Positions 34,921 to 47,774 of a DNA stretch of 64,000 nt are shown here, piece after piece. How positions within the stretch are numbered: position 1 is the first letter of the stretch; every line of letters begins with the position of its first letter. The notes under the pieces were generated by a model. That model was not told the DNA's origin, searched no databases, and worked only from the letters and a program-made list of their open reading frames with translations. The stretch comes from Blastomyces gilchristii SLH14081 (lineage: Eukaryota; Ascomycota; Eurotiomycetes; Onygenales; Ajellomycetaceae). The stretch covers positions 1,054,878-1,118,877 of the forward strand of contig NW_003101664.1 in NCBI RefSeq assembly GCF_000003855.2, in the 5' to 3' direction. The position numbers were made by a program, and so were the translations under genes.

Positions 34921-35654
34921 GATATATATTGGTATATGTATTGATGTCTCCCACTTCCCTAGCTAGATAGACGTAGCATCCGTAAATTGTGTGATATTTT
35001 GACCTGTATCACAAATCCAGTATTCCCAGGCGCACCGAGAAGCGAAGCTTGTTTAACGAGCCATCCCTCTCTCGAGGACCGGTTGGGGCTCAGCTGTGGC
35101 ACTCCAACGTAGGATATACCGGCCCGTAGATTGCAGTGGTATCCGCTGCAGGTATCTAGTGATCCCTGCTTGAATAATCGCGTTAATATTGCTCCTCGCA
35201 CTTCGCGTTTATCGTTGAACGTCGTCGTTGATCTTCCACCGCAGAAATTGACCTCAACAGATGGATTGCTTATATCATCAGCTCCTCACGTGACCGTGAG
35301 CCCTTATCAAAGCCGCATCAAACTCCTTCCAACTTCCAAACAACAAGGACAAGGAACGAAGACAACATCAAATATCCGACATCTATATCAACACCCAGCT
35401 AGACAACTGCGATAGGAAGAATATATAGGAACCGTTCGTGACTGCCCGGTTATACGATATCGCATCACATCCCTGTCCACGCCTGGCAGAATGACTCTGA
35501 GATGACCGCGTTTCCTCCACACGTCTCTTGGCCGGGCGCATTGCTCTCCCTCTTCACTCGGTTCTTTTGCGAGTTGACGCTTCACTCGTGAGCTTAACAG
35601 CTATTCACATTTAGCGCTTCTCCTCTGCGCCTCTTGGGCGATCTCCTATTCACC
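34921..35654. promoter_or_regulatory. Bidirectional promoter region of ysh1 and taf4
   Basis: The start codons of the two essential RNA polymerase II genes face away from each other across 734 bases. A TATATAT lies at about 34921-34927 beside the ysh1 ATG. No gene is supported inside. Confidence 0.6.
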
Positions 35655-37491
35655 ATGGCCCAGACGCAACCTCAGCAATTTGCTGCACAGGCCTTCTCCC
35701 CGCCTGCCTCCACTCCGTCCCCATCTCCTGGAGCCCCGTCTCCCGTCAGCGGCATTGCCCCTCCTCCGAAACGACAACGCCTCTCACCTTTACCTCAGAC
35801 TCACTCTCCCTACGCATCTCCTAGCTTTGGCACATTACAGCTGCCTCGTACAGGAAGCCCAGGTAGCGGCAACTTTGCCAACGGTACCTCCACTCCAACC
35901 ATGGCTGCCCCTCCGCCTCCAGGAGTTATGGGACCACCATCAAGGCCCGTCGAGAAAGCCACCGATACAGCTGAACTAACCGATGTTTTGGCTTCATCTG
36001 GCATCGATGTGAGAGAAGAGGAGGAATATTTGACCCACGCATATGGACAGGCTCCCACGAAGCAACCGCCGCGGATCCAAACGAATTTCAACAACTCCTT
36101 TGCCTCCCAACCGTCTGCTGGTAGAGTCTCCGCAGGAACCAGCTTTGTCGGCTCAACGCTGCAGAAACCAACGCCCACGCAGAGTGCATTTCCTGTTCGT
36201 ACATCAAATACTGCGGAACCCGCCACCGTACAAACGCCCGAGGCTACCGCCGAAGATGAAAAGCTACGCAAAGATACTGCAGCAAGCAGGCGTACACAAT
36301 ACCCGCTGCAGGCGCCTTTTCTATTCACGGCAATGGTGGAAGATCGAATACAAAAGCGAGCCTATGACCTTGGAGTGCGGATGCCGGCACAAGGCGTTTA
36401 TCGTCCGTTCCCAGGCCGCGCTGCTGGCCCGGTCGAGGTGACAGGTCCGGATGGTTCTTCAGTGATACGTACCGGCAAAACACTTTTGACCCAAGATGCT
36501 CCACTTGGCGACATTCTGTCTTTGATATCTCTGGCCTGTGAAGAACGGCTTCGCTCTGTGGTCGATCATTCTTACTCGATTGCAAACAACCGACGTGCAA
36601 ATTCTCACGGCGCTGTTCCATTAGAATGGAGCGACGTCGCAGTTACATTAACACCCCCTGGTGAAAAGGTGGAGGGCCCGTCGGGCAGAGAGACGGCTGC
36701 TAACACACTAACTCCTAAACGTATGCAAATGGTGCGGCCATGGAAACTTATGATAACCACTGAGCTAACTATCGTATCTACTAGGTCCTCTATCGGACAC
36801 CTCAAAGAGTGATGAACCTCCAAACAAGAACCAGATCACAGTAGCCAATATCATCGCGAAACGGAGCCGCAGCCTAATCGAAAAGGACATGTCACATGAA
36901 GAACGACGGGCTCGTAAACGAGCTAGAAGGAGTGCTGACGCGATCCTAGGCGGTGATTCCAATAGAGCGGACTCTGTTGGAGCTACCACCCCCGGCGCCG
37001 CCACACCCACTGTTCTAGCCAGTGAACGTCCTCCGGATGACCGCAAAACCACAAAAAAGGACTTGAAAAAGGCCGACTCCAAGGTGACAGAAGCCGTGCA
37101 GCATCAGCAGTCCGTCGAAACGGCGCGGATGGCCACGAACAGCCTGACGTCGGGCGTCAGATTTGGCGGGAAAAAGAAAACCTACAGCTGGCTAACCAGT
37201 GGATCTCCTGCAACATCGCGGAGTGGTTTTTCCACGCCACCAAGGATCAGTGCTGCTGGTGCCGTTCCAGGCGCGTCTGCTGCAAAACCTAGTGGCGGTA
37301 GCGCTGGAGGAGCTAGTAAACCCGTGGCTAAAAAGATGGGAGATTGGCGAGAGGATGACAAGGAGCGTGGAGCCGGGATCCAGATTAGGGACATCCTTTT
37401 CGTGTTGGAGGTGGACGGGAAGGGCACGAAGCATCTACAAAAGGCTTACTCGAAGGAATCCAAAGAGGATACGGACAGACCGGTGCTGTAG
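35655..37491 (+). CDS. taf4: Transcription initiation factor TFIID subunit 4
   Basis: Two exons, 35655-36720 and 36785-37491, total 590 residues. TAF4 pairs with TAF12 through a histone-fold region in the TFIID core. The N-terminal third is Pro/Ser/Gln-rich. The TAF4 C-terminal region runs from LTDVLASSGIDVREEEEYL through QYPLQAPFLFTAMVEDRI, DILSLISLACEERLRSVVDH and NQITVANIIAKRSRSLIEKD to KKKTYSWLTSG. The C-terminal QIRDILFVLEVDGKG segment is the conserved tail. The intron (64 nt, GTATGC...TAG) splits a CGT codon. Its promoter is shared with ysh1. Confidence 0.92.
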
Positions 37492-39040
37492 TAGCCTTAT
37501 TAAAGTCTAACCCCGCAAATTGAAGAAGTGGCATGTTGAGAGCAAGGAGAATTACGGAGCACAGGCCTCTTTGGTTAACCCTTGGTTGTCTCGTCTCATT
37601 CTAACTCCATTCCCCAGGTTGTTTGGCCGAGGCCGGTTTTTTTTCTTCCTTCTTTTCCAGTTTTACACATGGATGGGTTAGTTTATTATTAATTACCTTA
37701 TGTTTTATTAGTTTAATCCATCTGCAGTTGCATAAATATGTACTGCTCTGCATGAAAGTGGCATCAAAAAATTGCTACAGTTCTGATATTCTCCCTATTT
37801 ACTTTGTTCTACGAGCACTATCAAGCATAGCTCATCTCTTTCTCAGCTGTAGATTTGTCATTTTTCCACCTCCGTTTTAATTCATTCTCTACGGGTTCTT
37901 CTCCAGGCGGACACAGTGTCCATACAGATAATATGGCCCTATCCATGGCTATTACTGGTCGCCATTCTGAAGATTAATGGCTGTTTCCGCTTTATCTTCT
38001 TCCCTAACTATTTCGCTATTAGGAAATCACTTATTGTAAGACGATACGCGGGATCTGAGATACGCGTTGACATGGATAATAATTCCCAACTTACATAAAT
38101 TCGGTGTGTTCGTGTCAGAATCTGCATCGACGGCGCATTTATTTATTTATTTATATTATTTTTTCGATGTCCTCCGGCGTTGGTTATCTCCCCACCAAAT
38201 CCGGCCCAACGGGACATAACACCGGCCTTGCTTTGCCTTCACTGTTCCTCGTTTTTTTATATGAAAATTATGCGATGGCTACCTGCGAAGATCCCGGCCC
38301 GGCCTGTTCTTTTTGCTCTATATGGAGTATCCTGGTGGAGCTCAATGAGAAGCTCGAGGCTCGACTTTGTTAACTCAAGCCCTGTTTCTTTCCTGATTGT
38401 GAACATGTGGTTGAAATGTCTGCTTTTTCTATCTAAATCATTCATTTCATTAAATTTCCCCGACCCCCGACCCTATTGGCCCTTTTAAGCTGGTTTTGAA
38501 TGGACAATAATACATGCACAGCAGCGGAAGAAACCCGGTTATACCGCTATGGATGAGTTATTTCTTGAACATAACGCGTTCTTACATGAGCCCATGCTTC
38601 TGCCTCTGCTCCAACAGGGGCATGCTATCCGGCGCCGGAACGATAAATACGTTCGCCGTTGGCGTTGTATGTACATCGTGCTTCTTGCTTCATGCTTCGA
38701 GCTGCTTGCGGCGGAGCTTCCAACAATGTGTGGCCACCGTGCAGATTATGAAATTTGCCATTGCCAACAACGCAACGCGATGCGAGGGGGAAGGAAAAAG
38801 AGAATCAAAAACACGGGGGAGAATGCCATGCGGCCAGCAGCAATTTATATGATTGCATATTATTGCGTTTTACATATATCAGACCTCTTTGATTCACTCC
38901 TGTGCGTGCATCTCGGCGGACCGCCAGTGATATATATATATATATCTACCTATTTACTTCTCTCTTTATATATATGTATATAGAGAGGCATATATGCCAC
39001 TCTCACATTCCAACAAGCGGATGACAGGAGAGGAGGTAAA
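37492..39040. other. Intergenic, no gene seen
   Basis: About 1.5 kb with only short, unsupported frames. TTTATT repeats lie near 38139-38155, and a TA repeat at about 38930-38945. The right end is the promoter of the secreted beta-barrel protein. Confidence 0.5.
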
Positions 39041-40106
39041 ATGATGTTCATCGCTTGCCTGATGGCCGTGGCCATCGCCCCGGGCCTTGTATCATCAACG
39101 CCAACTCCAAGTTCCAGGGAAATTCTTGCGTAAGTACCTCTACTCCAACCTTTTACACTCCAATTCGACCCATCGTGAGCAAATGTGAAGACAAAATGAG
39201 GCTGGAAGAGAGAAGAGGAAAACCACCTTATACTGACTGACAACATCCCTCCCCGCGCCGTAAGCATCCAACCCGGCCAACTCATAATAGACACTTTCGC
39301 CCGCCTCCAGCAACCCAGCCAACCTGGCTTCAATGAAACCACGACCAGTACCGCCGCCTCCGCCTGTGCTCTGAGCCCTAACTTCGACGCCTCTGCCTCC
39401 GAACCCACCGCGCCCCTCGCATACATCAACCCCGCCCTCCTCCACGAGGGTCAAGGAAACAGCAACAGCAGCAGCAGCAGCAGCAAATTCAAAAGCAACA
39501 GCAGCGCTAGTGCCAGTGCCAGTGCCAGTGCCAGTGCCAACGGCACGAGCCTCTGCGGCGCCTCCATCATAGTTATCAACCCGTTTTTGACCAAGGCGAT
39601 AGCCGCGACGGTTGGGGGCGGTTGTGGGAACTGTTCGCTGTATGATCTTGAACTGTCGGAGGTGGCATGGCGGGAGTTGACGGGGACGGGGCCAGTTAGG
39701 GAGGGAGGAGGGGAGGAGGGGGAACCTGAGGGGTTGAAACCGGGCTCTGTGTGGAAAGCTAAAAGAGAGAATATTAGTGTTTCTATTCAGTGGTAAGTGA
39801 TGGAGAATTCTTTGTCTTTTTTTCCTTTTTTCCTTTTTTCTTTTTTTTCTTTTTTTTTTTGCCCTTTATTTGTATGTCTATCTTGTTACTCACAAGCATA
39901 AAAAACTTACTTTTTGTTCCCCTCTCAGGATGATTTCACCACTTTTATCAGCCAACAGTGGTCCACAGGTGTCGCTCGATATCGGTCAGAAACAAAGTCT
40001 GAATACGAGTCAGGCTTCAAATACGTCTAACAAGGCGCGTGTTCCCGTCTCGCCTGGAATGCGCCAAGTGCGAATATGGGAATCATGGCAGAAGGAGAGG
40101 GGGTAA
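39041..40106 (+). CDS. Secreted protein with double-psi beta-barrel (RlpA/expansin-like) domain
   Basis: Three exons, 39041-39129, 39265-39792 and 39929-40106, total 264 residues. The first exon encodes a signal peptide (MMFIACLMAVAIAPGLVSS). The barrel motif is seen as YINPALL, then CGASIIVINPFLTKAIAATVG, GCGNCSLYDLELSEVAWREL and, at the end, ISVSIQW, matching the fungal RlpA-like/barwin-type double-psi beta-barrel order. Between the first strand and the cysteine-rich part lies a low-complexity insert with Ser/Asn codons and about six Ala-Ser (GCCAGT) repeats. The last exon encodes an Asn/Ser-rich tail. The acceptor at 39265 (CCGTAAG) was chosen for frame. Family members act in walls or as secreted ligands; function here is unknown. 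Confidence 0.6.
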
Positions 40107-41497
40107 GGGAGATTGCTAGAATTATTTTTTTAGGGGGGAATTGGATCTGTTATCTATTGCACAATTTGACATCACCCATGTTTATTTCTATCATCATCTT
40201 TCTGTATTATTATTCTTTTTCTTCACCTTCCTTTTTATCATTATAAGATTTCCCCCTGGAATTGATATATATATTTGTTGCCTTTTTACCCCCTTGTCCC
40301 AACTAATCATGCTACAAGTAAGCATCATTCATATTCATAGCATCTCTATGTATTTTCTAACAAGAATGATCCAAGAGGACAAAACAGGCCCATGGCCCAT
40401 CTGCCATACGGTAGTCGTCAGAAAATTTCCATCTTGCTCAAACAGCCTCGCCCAAATCTATGTGCAGCGCACACAGACGAAGCGCAGTGAGCGGCTTAAC
40501 TCAACTCATCTCGCCCGCTAGCCAGCCAGCATAACATGACACGCCGCCCTTGGGCGGAGATATTAGGCGGGATAAAAGGGGATGGATGGCGGGTATGTCA
40601 GAAGTGACATGCTTTGTTTTTGTTCACCTTCATCATAAATATATACATATATATATGTACCTTGATTTTGCGCCCCTTTGCTCCAAAGTCCAAGGCGCGT
40701 TTTCGTCTTCCCAAGTGTGTGTATCATTCAATCAATCAAGCCAAAGAAGTAGGAAAACAGGGAAAACAAGGCAAGAAGAGGAGGGAATTAGAAAAAAAAA
40801 AAAAAAAAAAAAAGGCAGCAAAACAAGAGTCATGGACGAGAACAAGGAAAAATAAAAAATAAAAATAAAAATAAAAATAATAGCAGTAGTGTAAAGCTTT
40901 CCCATGCACTGTAATGTACTTTAGTAGTAAGTAGTAGTAAACAAACAATCTCACACGCACACTGAGTGAGTTCCGCTCGCACACGCCTCCTCCACGCCAA
41001 TTGATTACTGGTGATGAAAAGCCGCCCCAAAGCCAAAACAACCTAATTAACCAAGTCAAAAAAGAAAAGAAAAGGTAATTACTTAAACACCCCTTCCAAC
41101 GCCCCTATTATTTCGTTCCTAATCTGGTCTATTGTCTGGCTCTGTTTTGTTTGTTGCTCCGGTATATTGATAGTGCTAGACGGGGGGTGCGTGCGCGCGG
41201 GTATATGCGTGTGTGAGGGAGAGAGAAAGAGAGAAGGAGAGAGGTGCGTGTGGAGAAGGCCAGAGATTAACGGATATCAGAGCACTGAACATAGACAGAC
41301 ACAGAAAAAGAAACATTCATTACTTCGTAAGCACACATAGAAAGCACCATGCAAAACTGTGGAAAACCATCCACACACATATGTATATAAATACCAAATC
41401 AAAATAATATACCCCTGATTTCCCATAACAATGAAATAGCGAAGGAAAAAAAAGCCAAGTAAGGGAAGAAGAAACGTATATAGACAGCCATTATCTA
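40107..41497. other. Convergent 3' intergenic region
   Basis: Between the secreted protein and the LAMMER kinase stops. It has an A run (about 40790-40813), AAAAT repeats (about 40850-40880) and a GA-rich patch near 41215-41245. No coding frame is supported. Confidence 0.5.
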
Positions 41498-43930
41498 CTA
41501 CGAAGCAGACCTTGACGTCGCGGCAAGATCATCGCGGATTTGCTGCCCGATCCTCAGCGCCTCGGTGCCGTCGTCTATGATCGATTCTTTGAACCACGGG
41601 TGTTTGAGCGCTTGTTTTGCGGTGATGCGCGCTTTGGGATCGTAGACGAAGATGCGGCGGAGCAGGTCGAGGAAGTGCTTGTTGAAGTTTGTTGTGGCGG
41701 GGATGAATTCCTGGGAGGGAGGAGGTTTTGGTTAGTATCAGGGGTAAAATTAACAAGCAACAATAAAAGGGGGGTTGGTGAGATATCGTACATGGAGTGG
41801 TTTCATAGCACGGACGTATTTCTTTGATGCTTTGGATGTTTCCGCATTGGGATAGTCGAGTTTACTTCGGTTGAAGTATCTGTTTTTTTTCTCGTTAGAT
41901 ACAAATAAATAGAAAAAAAAAAAAAAAAAGGTGGGAGGAGGGGAAAAAAAGGTGGAACATACTTAGCGGCTGCATTCACACTCCCACCACGGCCCTGCAT
42001 TACCTGCTTGACAATTTTCGCGTCGATCTTGCCCCCACAGACACTCTCCATCATAGCCAGGTGTTCGAGATTGTCATGTGTTTGGAAGAGGGCATCACCT
42101 GTGAAAAACTCGACGAGGATACAGCCAATGCTCCAGATGTCACAGGGAAAGCTCCAGCCTAGGTTCAGGATGATTTCCGGAGCGCGGTAGTGGCGTGTCG
42201 AAACGACAGATGAGTGGTACTCGTCATTGAAGGTGGCAGATCCGAAGTCGATGAGCCGGATCTCGCTATTTAGGAGGACGCGCCGTTGACGGGCGTTGCG
42301 AGAGGAGGTATGTGAAGATGATGGGATGGCTCGGTTGTATGTGAAAGTCTGGTAGGCATTGTTGACTAGGAGGATGTTTTCGGGCTTTAGATCAGTGTGG
42401 ATCAGATTGAGATCGTGGAGGAAGGCAACGCTGGTAAGGAGCTGTCGAGCAAAGTTCTGGATCTGGCTACTTGGGAAGGGAACGAATCCGTTCCCTTTGA
42501 GGAAGTCGAAGACGCTCTGGCCCAGCAGATCCGTCACGATACAGATATGATTCCGAAAATCAAAGCAGTCCCGGAGATGGATGCATTTGTTGCGATTGGT
42601 TCTGTCGTTGGAGGCAAGCGTGGAGAGCACCCGCAGCTCGATCCGTGAAGCCTCTCTGTATTTTTGCACGGATCGGATGATCTTAACGGCACAGCGTGTC
42701 TTTTTATGTTTGTCATACGCCTCCACGACCTTTCCGAAGGTCCCTTGACCGAGTAGTTTGATAATTGAGTCTTATATACCAATTAGTAAGATGTGTGCTT
42801 TAAACAAAACCGATCAGGGTTAGAGACACTCACATCTCTCTGTTAAATCAGTGTCTGGGGTGACTATGTAGTGTCCATCATCGTCGTCTACCTTTTGGTT
42901 TTTAGGAAGATTGTACTGTTCAAAAAAGTTAGCCATGCCGAAAAGGGTAGTTTCATATATATCAGTCCCCCAGGGGTGGGGTTGGGAATGGTGGTGATGG
43001 TATGCATACATCTCGGATCACCGGTACAGTCACATCTTTGGCCTTTATAGGCGGTTTTGGAGGGGGTATATAACTGCTAAATGCATCGCCAGAAACCTCC
43101 AACTCCCTCCGTTTCTGTTCATCACGGGCAGATTTGCGCGTCACCACCCGCTTCCGCTTCTGGCCAATGGCAGCGGCGTCGTCGTAATATAAACTGTTCG
43201 ACGCGGCACTACCGTGAGAGCCCATTGACGTCGGGGCAGTGGTGTGCAGAGAGGTAGTTCGATCCGTGGAGATGGAGGTGCCTGACGAATCTTCGCCGTA
43301 TTGCTGGGGGTGGATAGAGAACGCAGGCCGGTCGTAGTAGGACATATCAATAGCGGTTTCCATGCCGGTGCGTCTTCTTTTGGTTGCGGGGGCAGGGTGG
43401 GCAGCGCCATTGATGCCGGACGCGATGCCAGACCGCGCAGTGATATGTGAGAGTGGCAATTTTTGGCGTGTGGAAGTTGTTGCGTTGTTTTCTTGGTTGT
43501 TGATGCCATTGGGGTTGACATCGTCGTCATCGTCAATTACGATTATTTCTTTTGGCACTCCGTTCTTGTAGAACTCGGCCCAGTCAGGCTTTTTCCGCCG
43601 GCTCTGGGCAGTAGGTAGCGTAGTAGCAGAGGAGGGCTGGGACTGGTAGAGCGCCATATTGGCCTGATGGTGGCTTATGGAGGAAGAAGAGGCGGGTTTT
43701 GACGGAGCGGGGAGAGGAAGAGTGGCATTATTGGGCTGGGAGGAGGTTGCCGTAGCTGTCGGATAGGAGTAGGAATTGGCCAGACGAGAGGAGCTTGCAG
43801 AGACAGCGGTCACAGCAGACGACGAAGGATACGCAGTGGAGGCAGACTGGTGGTAGGTCTGGTGGTGCGGGTAGCCATAGTGTGGGTGACGCGATGGGTG
43901 CGTGGCCGTGGCAGTTGAAGGGGTTGACAT
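41498..43930 (-). CDS. lkh1: LAMMER-type dual-specificity protein kinase
   Basis: Five exons: 43010-43930, 42834-42915, 41963-42770, 41792-41879, 41498-41710; 703 residues. LAMMER (CLK/Kns1/Lkh1) kinases phosphorylate SR-type splicing factors and affect stress and morphology. The glycine loop is LLGQGTFGKVV, the ATP lysine RCAVKI, the catalytic loop IHTDLKPEN, the metal motif DFGSATF, and the signature EHLAMMESV is intact. The first 307 residues are a Ser/Tyr/Thr-rich disordered region with the nuclear-type KRKRVVTRKSARDEQKRR. A short second exon carries YNLPKNQKVDDDDG. An insert with Ser/Arg before VLLNSEIRLIDFG is typical of the family. The gene symbol is assigned by orthology to the single fungal LAMMER kinase. 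Confidence 0.94.
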
Positions 43931-46015
43931 GATGGGGTTTTTTTAGAGAAAAGCACTAGGTGACGGGGACGCTCTCTCTTCGCGGGGGAAGAAAAAGGCA
44001 AAGGGAAAACGAATCCCCTTGCTCGCTTTCGATGTGGACGAGGGTAGTGAAAAATATCAAGAAAAGAGAGGAAGAAAAGGGCGTGTGTCGCTCTTGATGG
44101 CCGCCGAGCGGAAGGGTAAAAAGAGGAGGCGACTCAAGCGGGCTTCCAGGCTAAGAGAGAGCCATGGACACCGGGGTGAGACAAAAACACCCAGAATTAG
44201 CAGTAGTAACTAGATAGTAGTTGGGGGGTAGTGAGAGAGAGGAGAGAGAGGGCGTAGTTGACGGGTGCCAGAGAGAGCTGGATATGAGGATAGGTGGATG
44301 ATGGCAGGGGGACACCGCGAAAGGTTGCGGAGAGAGGAGAAAAAGCGGTTGAAGTGAGAGGTTTGTGGTTGTGGTTGTGGAGGAGGAGGTGGTCGGTCCT
44401 GGTGGTGGGTGGTATGGTAGTGGTGGTAGTGGTGGTGGCAGCGGTGGCAGCGGTGGCAGCGGTGGCAGTGGTTGGTGGTCCGGAGAGAACGTCTCCTCGC
44501 CCGGGCTGAGGACAGGGGAGGGAGGCAGACGGGACGGGGGCCAAGAGAAGAGCAGAGGCGAGCAGAGACGAGCAGACCCGACCCGATGCGAGGACGTTGG
44601 CGATGGAATGGCACTCTTTGATGATGGGCGGGAGATAGAAAAGAAACAGAGAGAGAGAGAGGGAGAGAGAGAGAGAGAGAGAGAGAGGCAGATGCAGAGG
44701 CAAGGTAGAGTGGACTCTTTCGGTCTCTCCAGATCATCCAGCTTAGGATAGACGTTGTTCCGTCCGACTCTGGTTGACGGGGGATGTATTTATGTACATG
44801 TACATACATTACGACAACTATTATACATAAGTTAGTTACCTACATATTAATTATATATCTTTATACACATGTAGATACGTGAATATGGATTTCTACTCCT
44901 GTGCAACTCCCCAGATATCTCGCTATCTCTGGTTGTGGCCACTGTGTGTGTATGTACAGTACATACATTGTACATACATTGTGCTTTGTGGATGGATCTA
45001 GATAGATAGATAGTTAACTAAATACTTTCCGGGGGGGCGAACATGGCCAAAAAACTCTACAACCAAGCGAGGAATATTATTTATTTATTATTTATTCCAC
45101 ACAAATAGTTACCTCCACTAGTTATGTAAATATCTCTCATGAGATTTGATGTAGTTATGTATTGCTTTCCTTTTCTTTTTCTTCCTAAAAAAATAATTAT
45201 CAAAAAATAGAACAAAAATAAGTACTTTTTACTCCATATATTGAATTTTATATGCAGGACGTGGCATTAAATGGTAGGGTTGTGTTGTTACACTGCTGAC
45301 AATTCGCCAGGTTTTTTTCATTGCTGGAGCAACAACAACAACCTCCTTTTATCTTGAAAAAGGAATGAGTCTTCTCCTGGTTCATATGTAAAATACCCAG
45401 CTATTAATAAGTCGGATGGATCCTAAACTCAATCTGCTCATTACAATACGACATCTGGACATGCCGGTCATTAGCCATACTATACTACTACTACTCTACT
45501 ATCTACTACTGTACACTCATACATCGTCCAATATACCCTCGTAGCGCCCATTAATAGTTCTTCATATTAAAATGCCTGACCACAGTATTCCTGCACAGTG
45601 CTCTCTCTCGCCCCTGTAAAATGCGCGACTAAAAGGAAGCTAACATGTACAGATATTCACTCCTTCATGACTGGAAAGGATAACATATTTAAATCAAGTC
45701 CGCCGGGAGCCTGTAGGTATCTTGTGGCCTATGGATGAGTACAGTAATCTCTTTTGCTTCTTTTTGGTGTTCTGTTATTCTGACGGAGGACAAATATTTT
45801 TGGGAGGCTCCTGCTGGAGTGAACGAAGCGGGAAGTTCGGGTTCAGACGTTGCCATAACTGTGGAAGAGACCACATATCTCCGATCCCTTTGGGCGCTTG
45901 ATTGTCCCTTTTCCGTCCTCTTTCCTGCCTTCTAGAGCCAGCAGCTGGAACGAGTACACGGGAGGAGTTGCGTGGTTTCCCCTGCGTTTCCCCTGCGCGA
46001 TAAAATAGACATGTA

Positions 46016-46058
<43 letters not shown>

Positions 46059-46399
46059 GTCGCCAGCCTCTGTTTAACAAGATGGTAACAGTGTAATTAG
46101 GGCAGATGAATAAATAGATCCAAAAGTTTATCGAGAAGCAGGAAAATGAAGGGAGAAAGAAGCAATATTTTATGTAACCCGAATCAGTCAAATCTAGACA
46201 TCTATATTGAACATCTATGCCACTATATAGTTCGGGAAAAAAAAAGGCAAGAAAAATATCAAGAAACCCACACGTCTAGACGCCCAGCTGGATGTAACCA
46301 GAAAAAGAGAAGAGGAAGAAAGAATCTAAAATCGAGATGGCATAAAAACAAACAGTGATATCGAAAGGGAATTTTTTTCGGGATAGTCGAAGAGGAAGA
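43931..46399. other. 2.5-kb intergenic region upstream of LAMMER kinase
   Basis: The left part is probably the long promoter and leader of the kinase gene. It contains a GGT/GGCAGC array (about 44382-44480), a GA repeat (about 44648-44690) and TACATACAT words (about 44790-44985). The right part holds a T run at 46018-46054. Frames on both strands are repeat-derived. Confidence 0.55.
44382..44480. repeat. GGT/GGCAGC trinucleotide-based array
   Basis: GGTGGT words turn into four copies of the nonamer GGTGGCAGC. The resulting frames encode only Val, Gly or Ser/Gly repeats and are not treated as genes. Confidence 0.75.
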
Positions 46400-47774
46400 T
46401 CATATACCCCTGTTGAATTCAACTTCGTCGTCCTTCCCACCGCGGCCCCAAAACTCCTTTTCCAGGGACCGAGCACTAACCGCTTGTCGTTGCGGGAATG
46501 CACCAAGTGCGAATGGAAGTGCACAGAGGGAGGTCGTTAGAATCAAGCCTGCACGAATTAGCCACAAAAATACAAGAATACCTCTCTCGTACCTAACTTG
46601 ATAAAGGAGGAAAAAAAGGAGCATACCTAGGTTGATAGGCATCACAAGCCGAGGCCGCGCCTTGAGCCAATGCTTCGCCTGCAGTCGTACGAGAATCAAG
46701 GGGGGAATAGCCATGACCGGAGTCGCATTGAGCACTCGACTAATCGCCGTTTCCCCTACCGCTAACGTAGCGGCCTTCTTGCTTTTCCCTAGACTTTGCA
46801 CCTCCACGTCTCCGTCCGCTTCTCGTTTCGCCTTCTCTTCGTCGGAGAGGACGGGGTAGATGTCGATTCCCTTGCGGATTTCCTCGCCGCGCATTAGGAA
46901 TACGTTCAGGGCGCCGGCGGTGGCGACGGCCGCGAAGGGCACGAGGCGACCGAGGATCAATTTTGTGTTGGGCGACACCCGTTTTAAGCGGGGCACTACG
47001 GCATTTAGGCCCAGGGCGACTGAGCACGAGGCGGAGACGGCCATGAGGTATGATTTCGCCATGGCGGAGTAGGAGAGCGGGGTTGACTTATTTGCGTTCG
47101 CGTTGTTGATGGCTACGTTTAAAGATTGGTTGGCAACCTGCCAGAGAACTATACCCCTTGTCTATTTGTCATTCATGAGCTGGTAGATCTTCAATTGAGA
47201 ATAACAAGAGAAAATATATGGGTTTGGAGACATACACCGAGGCCGGGAGTAAGCATTCCTGCAGTCACGATTAGATTGGACAGGACGAAGCACGACATGC
47301 GAAAAGGGAGAAAGACTGGTTGACCAGTATCTAGATAGGAAATTAGCCGTTAGCATTCAACGCTTCGCTATTGTGTAAATCGACTTCACAGGGAGAGCAA
47401 CTGCTAGCATACCAGGGTGCAAAGTCGAATCGACAATTCGTTTCGCCCGCCATAGCTCTGGTGTCATTGACGGGACATGGCCACTTTTATATGAGGCAAT
47501 GAGGTTTTTAGCCTTCTCCAGGCCAGCGGAAGAGACAAATAACGTCCTGGATAAAGCATTGACAGCGATTAGTCATTGCCGAAGCAAGAGAATAGAAATG
47601 AACGACTTTGCCATGAAGCCTGCTCTAGACAAGACGTTTTGATGTGTAGTGTGAGGGTGAAGAGCCCTACCTAGGGTCCGAAATTTCTGCAGCCTGTTTA
47701 ACTCTACCCCAGTATGTCCTCAGATCATGTCTAGAAGGAGGGAGATCTCGATTGCCGGAGATTGAAGCCGCCAT
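46400..47774 (-). CDS. fsf1: Mitochondrial sideroflexin family transporter
   Basis: Five exons: 47671-47774, 47413-47546, 47236-47330, 46627-47161, 46400-46548; 338 residues. Sideroflexins are inner-membrane carriers; in animals they move serine for one-carbon metabolism. The N-terminus has DLRTYWGRVKQAAEISDPRT, then the family motifs WRAKRIVDSTLHPDTG, VLWQVANQSLNVAINNAN, KSYLMAVSASCSVALGLN, VPFAAVATAGALNVFLMRG and PINLGL, and the end carries LPFALGAFPQR. About five membrane helices fit. The fourth exon begins at 47161 (after AAATAG), which includes the conserved LWQ; a later AG at about 47144 would lose it. The ATG at 47774 starts the conserved sequence; an upstream in-frame Met at about 47858 would add a hydrophobic stretch. 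Confidence 0.93.

Noticed and set aside
38514..38983. Overlapping plus-strand frames of 112 and 144 residues
   Set aside because: No domain, no splice partners, and hydrophobic TA-repeat end; composition looks non-coding.
44197..44809. Minus-strand frames of 168 and 199 residues
   Set aside because: They are made of Ser-Leu, His-Thr and similar repeats from GA and GGT arrays and overlap each other in different frames.
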